Shown here: piece by piece, positions 59,998 to 64,000 of the stretch | How the letters are laid out: each line of letters begins with the position of its first letter | Position numbering within the stretch: position 1 is the first letter of the stretch | From: an uncultured Opitutia bacterium | GTDB taxonomy: Bacteria > Verrucomicrobiota > Verrucomicrobiia > Opitutales > Opitutaceae | NCBI GenBank assembly: GCA_903877135.1 | Contig: CAIRCN010000058.1 | Coordinates: 1 to 64,000, forward strand | Reading direction: 5' to 3' | DNA length: 64,000 nt | Notes under the pieces: model-generated | What the model was told of the DNA's origin: nothing | What the model saw: the letters and a program-made list of their open reading frames with translations, nothing else | The model's database searches: none | Made by a program: the position numbers and the translations under genes

Positions 59998-60867
59998 TTG
60001 CCCCGGTCGCGCGCGTCGCTTCTCGTCGCGCCTCCAGCCTTGGCCCACGACATCATCCGCATCCTCTCCGATCTGCACTTTGGCGACCGCGCCAGCCGCA
60101 TCGACTCGCTTCCCGCATTAGCGCCGTTGCTCGACGGCGTGTCCCAGCTCGTGCTCAACGGCGATACGCTCGACACCCGGCCCAGCGACCAACCCACGGC
60201 CACGGCGGCCTTGCGCGCCGAGGTGACAGCGTTCTTCGCCCGGCCTACGCCATCCGTCACGCTGCTCACGGGCAACCACGATCCCGACATCTCCACGCAG
60301 CACGCGCTGGAACTTGCCGGCGGCCATATTCTCGTCACCCATGGCGATATTCTTTTCGACGACATCGTGCCGTGGAGCCGAGATGCCGCCGCCGTCCGGG
60401 AGCGTATTGCCGCGGAACTCGCCCAACTCACGCCCACTGCCCGCGACCAGCTCGCAGACCGTCTCGCGGCCCATCGCCGCGCCGCCGCCACCATCGCGCA
60501 GCGCCACCAAACGGAGCGCCATAGCCTGCGCTATGCCCTCGGCGCCGCGGCCGACACCGTGTGGCCGCCGCAACGCGTTCTCCGCATCCTGCGGGCCTGG
60601 CGCGAGACGCCAAGTCGCGCCGCCGCCCTTGTGCAGCACCACCGGCCCAGCGTGCGTTTTTTTATTATGGGTCATGTGCACCGCCCCGGCTTCTGGCGTT
60701 GCCCCAGCGGGCTCGTCGTCCTAAACACCGGCTCGTTCTGCCGTCCGCTAGGCGCCGCCGCCATCGATCTTTCGCCCGACCGCCTCGTGCTGCGACGCAT
60801 CGAATGTCGCCGCGGCGAATTCCGGCCTGGCCCGATGATCGCAGAGTTTGCGCTGGCGGATGCATAA
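59998..60867 (+). CDS. Metallophosphoesterase (UDP-2,3-diacylglucosamine hydrolase-like)
   Basis: A calcineurin-like phosphoesterase of about 289 residues. The five metal motifs are in order: RILSDLHFGDRAS, VLNGDTLD, LLTGNHDPD, LVTHGDILFDD and IMGHVHRPGFWR. The arrangement resembles LpxH/LpxG-like enzymes of lipid A synthesis. The first candidate start is TTG at 59998, a second TTG at 60040 just before HDIIRILSD is as likely. No membrane helix is seen. Confidence 0.82.
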   Translation: MPRSRASLLVAPPALAHDIIRILSDLHFGDRASRIDSLPALAPLLDGVSQLVLNGDTLDTRPSDQPTATAALRAEVTAFFARPTPSVTLLTGNHDPDISTQHALELAGGHILVTHGDILFDDIVPWSRDAAAVRERIAAELAQLTPTARDQLADRLAAHRRAAATIAQRHQTERHSLRYALGAAADTVWPPQRVLRILRAWRETPSRAAALVQHHRPSVRFFIMGHVHRPGFWRCPSGLVVLNTGSFCRPLGAAAIDLSPDRLVLRRIECRRGEFRPGPMIAEFALADA

Positions 60868-60887
60868 GCTGTGGTGACACTCGCCTC

Positions 60888-61184
60888 ATGAGCATTGTGT
60901 TTGGCTGGTGGAACAAAGATCCTGAGCAGGGCAAATATCAGGTCAGCGCCGTTGTCCACGGCGGCAACATCGAATGGACGCGCCATCAGGGCCATCACAC
61001 CCAGTGGGAACCATACGAGCCCAACGACGAGGATCGCGCCCGCCTCATCTACGAAGCCGAGCGCCGCCGCCCGCGCCGCCTGATCACGACGAAGCAGTTC
61101 GAGGAGATCAAGCGCCTCAGCGAAAACATCGGCCCCGGCAGCATCTCCGGCAGGCGATTCCGCAGCTCGCCCGAATTCAAATAG
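60888..61184 (+). CDS. Conserved hypothetical protein
   Basis: A 98-residue protein starting MSIVFGWWNKDPEQGKYQVS, 20 bp after the metallophosphoesterase stop. It has a basic helical section (LIYEAERRRPRRLITTKQFE) and no signal peptide or membrane segment. No family is recognised; the Trp-rich N terminus is distinctive and could be used to find homologues. It is probably co-transcribed with the upstream gene. Confidence 0.65.
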   Translation: MSIVFGWWNKDPEQGKYQVSAVVHGGNIEWTRHQGHHTQWEPYEPNDEDRARLIYEAERRRPRRLITTKQFEEIKRLSENIGPGSISGRRFRSSPEFK

Positions 61185-61382
61185 CGGCGGTGGGCGTTGC
61201 ACCACTGCGGCGGACTTGGGAAAACTCAGAAACAAAGAAAAGCGCTGAGTGGATTCATGGACAAATGGTTGTTCAGGCAATCCTGTGCAGATTATTGCGA
61301 GCGGCCGCCGGAACCCAAGCCCTGAGATTGACCTTTGTTCTTCTCATCCGCGGCCATCCGTGTAAACCGTGGTTCCCTTCCC
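61185..61382. other. Intergenic region with a degenerate repeat half
   Basis: A 198-bp gap without a gene. Bases around 61346-61375 (CATCCGCGGCCATCCGTG and CCGTGGTT) resemble one arm of the palindromic repeat at 53628-53719, but with several changes. Confidence 0.4.
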
Positions 61383-61820
61383 ATGCCGAAAATTGATGTC
61401 AGCAAAGTCGCCGAGATTTTAAAGAAAAACCATATCGACCCTACCGTGCTCCGCCGCGTCGTCGAGGAGATGAACCTCGCCGTCCAGCCCGACCCCGGCG
61501 ACGAGGACAAACCGCCGGCGGTCAAGAAACAGTGGGTCATCGTCGTGTCCGACCCGAACGGGAAACTGCCGAAAACCGACTTCGTCGGCTGGGTCGTGCA
61601 GATTCCCGAGAGCGAAAGCCCCGTCACCACGCCCGACCGCGTCTTCCGCGCCGTCTACGATTTCAACGCCTCGAAAAAAGGCCGCCTGCTTCCCGCGAAA
61701 ACCGTCGGCGAGGCCTTCGAGAGCGTTCCCGCCAAGCACTTCAAAGACGCCGATCTTTGGGTAAAGACCAAGGAGCCCGTCATCGTGCTGCGGACCAACA
61801 ACGAGATTCCGAAAGAGTAG
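61383..61820 (+). CDS. Conserved hypothetical protein
   Basis: A 145-residue cytoplasmic protein. It begins MPKIDVSKVAEILKKNHIDP, then KKQWVIVVSDPNGKLPKTDF and GWVVQIPESES, and ends VIVLRTNNEIPKE. The ATG at 61383 gives the natural N terminus; the upstream extension is intergenic. A mixed alpha/beta composition with no membrane helix. No family is recognised. Confidence 0.7.
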   Translation: MPKIDVSKVAEILKKNHIDPTVLRRVVEEMNLAVQPDPGDEDKPPAVKKQWVIVVSDPNGKLPKTDFVGWVVQIPESESPVTTPDRVFRAVYDFNASKKGRLLPAKTVGEAFESVPAKHFKDADLWVKTKEPVIVLRTNNEIPKE

Positions 61821-61844
61821 GCTTGGACCGTTCCGACCGCGCGC

Positions 61845-62990
61845 TCAGCGCACCGCGAACAACGCCCGCACGTTTTCCACCGGCGTGCCCTGCACGATGG
61901 CGTTGGAGCAGCCCTGGAAGTAGCCGCGCCCCCCGGCCTCCGTCAGCGTGGCCTGCGCCTGCGCCCGCACTTCCTCGGCTGTGCCGTGCATCAGCAGGGA
62001 CGACGACACGTTGCCCCAGATGACCAGTCGTGGAAACCGCGCCCGCACGGCGTCGACTGTCATCGCGGCGTCGCGGTCGGTTTCCCCGAATCCCGGGCAG
62101 GCCGCCGCCTCAAACAGCATGTCCATCAACGGCCACAAATTTCCGTCGCTGCGGAAGTAATAGTGCACGCCCATCCGGTTGAGCGCCGTCAGCGCCTTCA
62201 CGTAGGCGGGCAGCACCAGAGCGCGAAACATCGCCGGTGAGTAGATTGGCCCCTGCGTGCCCGCCAAATCGCCGCCGCCCGCCATCACCGGCGGCAGCCC
62301 CGCCTCCAGAATCGCCCGACCGACCGCGCTGGCGAATTCCGCCTGAAGCATCGTCTTGCGCAGCATCAAATCCGGCGCCGTCACCATCAGTTCCAGATCG
62401 TCCGGATCGTAACCCACCCCGATCCCCGCCCCGGCACTGCAGACATAAAACTCTCCGCCAAACCGGCGCCAAAAATCCACCGCCGGTGCGATCGCCGCAC
62501 GCGCCGCGGGCATCGGGTCGGCCGCGACCGCTTCCAGTGTGGCTATCTCCTTCCGCAAGCGCACCTCGGGCGGCAAAGCCCGTGGCGACTGGTAAACCGG
62601 ACTGAAGTCCGCCGCCGCCGGCTGGTATTGCCAGATCGTGTGCTCGCCGGCCTCGGGTCCGAAACGAAACGTGAATTCGTCCAGCCGCGCGTCCGGCCGC
62701 TCGTTCATCCGCCACGGCATGCGCAGCACATCCACGTCGAGCACCCGGTGCACTTCCACCAGATCCTCGATCAATTGCGCCTCGAACTCCGCATGCGCCG
62801 CCTCGCCGTCCGCCCAGGCCGCCACCTCGGCATAGCGCACCGAACCGGTGCCCGTGTGCGCCGGCCGCCCCAGGAGCGCAGCCGACACCTCGCACGCGAT
62901 CGCCGGAATGTAGAGCGGCGCGCGGTCCGTCTCGCCGCCGACGAGGGTGGCGAGACACCGCGCCGCGCGGGGATGCGGGTTGGCAGCCAT
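61845..62990 (-). CDS. Uroporphyrinogen decarboxylase family protein
   Basis: A 381-residue protein of the UroD/MtaA superfamily, which includes heme biosynthetic decarboxylase and cobalamin-dependent methyltransferases. Segments such as ALNRMGVHYYFRSDGNLWPL and FPRLVIWGNVSSSLLMHGT fit the fold. The canonical N-terminal RQAGRY motif of heme enzymes is not present, so a methyltransferase-like role is more likely than HemE. A DUF1638 gene, a frequent partner, lies 12 kb away. Divergent from uppS. Confidence 0.8.
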   Translation of the reverse strand: MAANPHPRAARCLATLVGGETDRAPLYIPAIACEVSAALLGRPAHTGTGSVRYAEVAAWADGEAAHAEFEAQLIEDLVEVHRVLDVDVLRMPWRMNERPDARLDEFTFRFGPEAGEHTIWQYQPAAADFSPVYQSPRALPPEVRLRKEIATLEAVAADPMPAARAAIAPAVDFWRRFGGEFYVCSAGAGIGVGYDPDDLELMVTAPDLMLRKTMLQAEFASAVGRAILEAGLPPVMAGGGDLAGTQGPIYSPAMFRALVLPAYVKALTALNRMGVHYYFRSDGNLWPLMDMLFEAAACPGFGETDRDAAMTVDAVRARFPRLVIWGNVSSSLLMHGTAEEVRAQAQATLTEAGGRGYFQGCSNAIVQGTPVENVRALFAVR

Positions 62991-63059
62991 AGCGACAGCG
63001 TTGAACGTCCTTCCCCCTTGTCAAACCCAGCGCCGGCTCCCTAACTCTCCCCGCCACGC

Positions 63060-63821
63060 ATGCCTTCTTACGCCGCCCACCACAAAACCGCCGTCCCCGC
63101 CCACGTCGCTATCATCATGGACGGCAACGGTCGCTGGGCCAAACAGCGCGGTTTGCCCCGGATCGAGGGTCACCGCCGCGGCGTCGAAACCGTCCGCACG
63201 ACCACCTTCGCCGCCCGCGACCTCGGCGTGAAAATGCTCACGCTCTACGCCTTCTCCGTCGAAAATTGGAAGCGCCCGCAGGACGAGGTCGGCGCCCTCA
63301 TGGGCCTGCTGGAGTATTACCTGAAAAAGGAACTGGAAACTTTCATCCGCGACCGCGTGCAGCTCCGCACCATCGGCCGCACGGATGAGTTGCCCGCCGG
63401 CGTCCAAAAACTCCTGCGCACCACCATGGAGGAAACCCGGCACTTCACCGACTACACGCTCGTCCTCGCCCTCAACTACGGCTCGCGCACCGAGATCGCC
63501 GACGCCGCCCGCGCCTACGCCGCCGCCGTCGTCGCGGGCCGCGAGCAACTCACCGACGGCTCCTGGGACCGCTTCAGCCGCTACCTCTACACCGCCGGGA
63601 TGCCCGACCCCGATCTTATCATCCGCACTTCGGGCGAGTCGCGCATCAGCAATTTTCTCCTGATGCAGGGCGCCTACGCCGAGTTCGTCTTCACGCCGCT
63701 CCTCTGGCCGGATTTCACCAAGGCCGACCTCGCCGCCGCCATCGCAGAATTCGCCAAGCGCGAACGCCGCTACGGTCTCACCAGCGAGCAGGTCAAACCG
63801 GCCCCGGGGGCCACCCAGTAA
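63060..63821 (+). CDS. uppS: Isoprenyl transferase (undecaprenyl diphosphate synthase)
   Basis: A 253-residue cis-prenyltransferase that makes the lipid carrier for peptidoglycan. The conserved HVAIIMDGNGRWAKQRGLPR and GVETVRTTTFAARDLGVKML open it, with NYGSRTEIADAAR and RTSGESRISNFLLMQGAYAE at the C terminus. It is followed three bases later by cdsA, the common order in bacteria. Confidence 0.97.
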   Translation: MPSYAAHHKTAVPAHVAIIMDGNGRWAKQRGLPRIEGHRRGVETVRTTTFAARDLGVKMLTLYAFSVENWKRPQDEVGALMGLLEYYLKKELETFIRDRVQLRTIGRTDELPAGVQKLLRTTMEETRHFTDYTLVLALNYGSRTEIADAARAYAAAVVAGREQLTDGSWDRFSRYLYTAGMPDPDLIIRTSGESRISNFLLMQGAYAEFVFTPLLWPDFTKADLAAAIAEFAKRERRYGLTSEQVKPAPGATQ

Positions 63822-63824
63822 TCC

Positions 63825-64000
63825 ATGGCCAAACGCGTTTTCAGCTCGGTCCTCCTCTGGGCCATCGTCATCGGGGTGCTCTGGTATTTCCGAACGACCG
63901 GCGCTGTCGTGCTGGCCGCGCTCATCGCGGTGCTCACGCTGCGCGAGTTTTACCAGCTCATGCAGGGCGCCGGCTACGCGCCGTTCCATCGGCTCGGCAT
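63825..64000 (+). CDS. cdsA: Phosphatidate cytidylyltransferase, 5' part only
   Basis: The frame from the ATG at 63825 is open to the window edge and encodes MAKRVFSSVLLWAIVIGVLW, further hydrophobic segments and LREFYQLMQGAGYAPFHRL. The N-terminal membrane helices and the FYQL motif agree with CdsA, which makes CDP-diacylglycerol, and its position directly behind uppS supports the call. The catalytic region lies beyond the window. Confidence 0.8.
   Translation, partial: MAKRVFSSVLLWAIVIGVLWYFRTTGAVVLAALIAVLTLREFYQLMQGAGYAPFHRLG

Overview
The window is GC-rich, densely coding bacterial chromosome. Gene content and style point to Verrucomicrobiota, most likely an Opitutaceae relative (inference from gene families such as DUF5069, a fused KorA, a ScpB with an acidic insert, and many cytoplasmic sugar-catabolic genes; no rRNA is present to confirm it). 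No CRISPR array, rRNA or convincing tRNA was found. Most of the window is ordinary, intact housekeeping sequence. The left edge is a decaying, mobile-element-invaded zone.

Layout. 1-3.0 kb: a complete IS1595-family element (177-2420) with 23-bp terminal inverted repeats and an 8-bp target duplication. It carries a VapBC-type toxin-antitoxin pair and sits inside the remnant of a receiver/histidine-kinase gene. 3.0-7.3 kb: a small lipoprotein, a chemoreceptor, an unknown small gene and DNA polymerase X. 7.3-10.7 kb: a thioesterase and 2-oxoacid:ferredoxin oxidoreductase (korAB). 10.7-15.1 kb: 3-methyladenine glycosylase, then two tandem MFS transporters translationally coupled to a PfkB sugar kinase. 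15.2-15.9 kb: rplU-rpmA with a leader hairpin and a clear terminator. 16.2-19.3 kb (minus): scpB-pheA-Gfo/Idh oxidoreductase. 19.4-25.3 kb: ilvD, a secreted hydrolase, a YdeI/DUF1905 protein and an M1 aminopeptidase. 25.5-29.5 kb: a LytS/LytTR two-component system followed by a 52-aa membrane peptide and a NatAB-like ABC exporter. 29.6-32.6 kb: a coiled-coil protein and a BlaI/M56-peptidase regulatory pair with two palindromic operators. 32.7-39.5 kb: thymidine phosphorylase, pgi, a coiled-coil gene with a broken 3' end, an unlisted 54-aa lipoprotein, rsmI, an RluA-type pseudouridine synthase, a short-chain dehydrogenase and hpf.

39.7-49.6 kb is the most interesting metabolic block. nagB-nagA-esterase on the minus strand diverges from a GH106-like hydrolase, an MFS transporter and a heparinase II/III-like lyase on the plus strand. 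Neither large carbohydrate-active enzyme shows a signal peptide. I infer an import-first, cytoplasmic pathway for an amino-sugar-containing glycan, feeding GlcNAc-6-P through NagA and NagB to fructose-6-P.

49.8-64 kb: DUF1638 protein, TGS-uridine-kinase fusion, Nudix hydrolase, LOG-family protein, gluQ, moaB/mog, an FmdB homologue that has lost its zinc knuckles, DUF5069, MazG-like pyrophosphatase, a sigma-54-type promoter ahead of a tiny ORF and Hsp20, rlmJ, a YhcH-family protein, a LolA-like protein, a metallophosphoesterase, two conserved unknowns, a UroD-family protein, uppS and the start of cdsA, which runs off the right edge.
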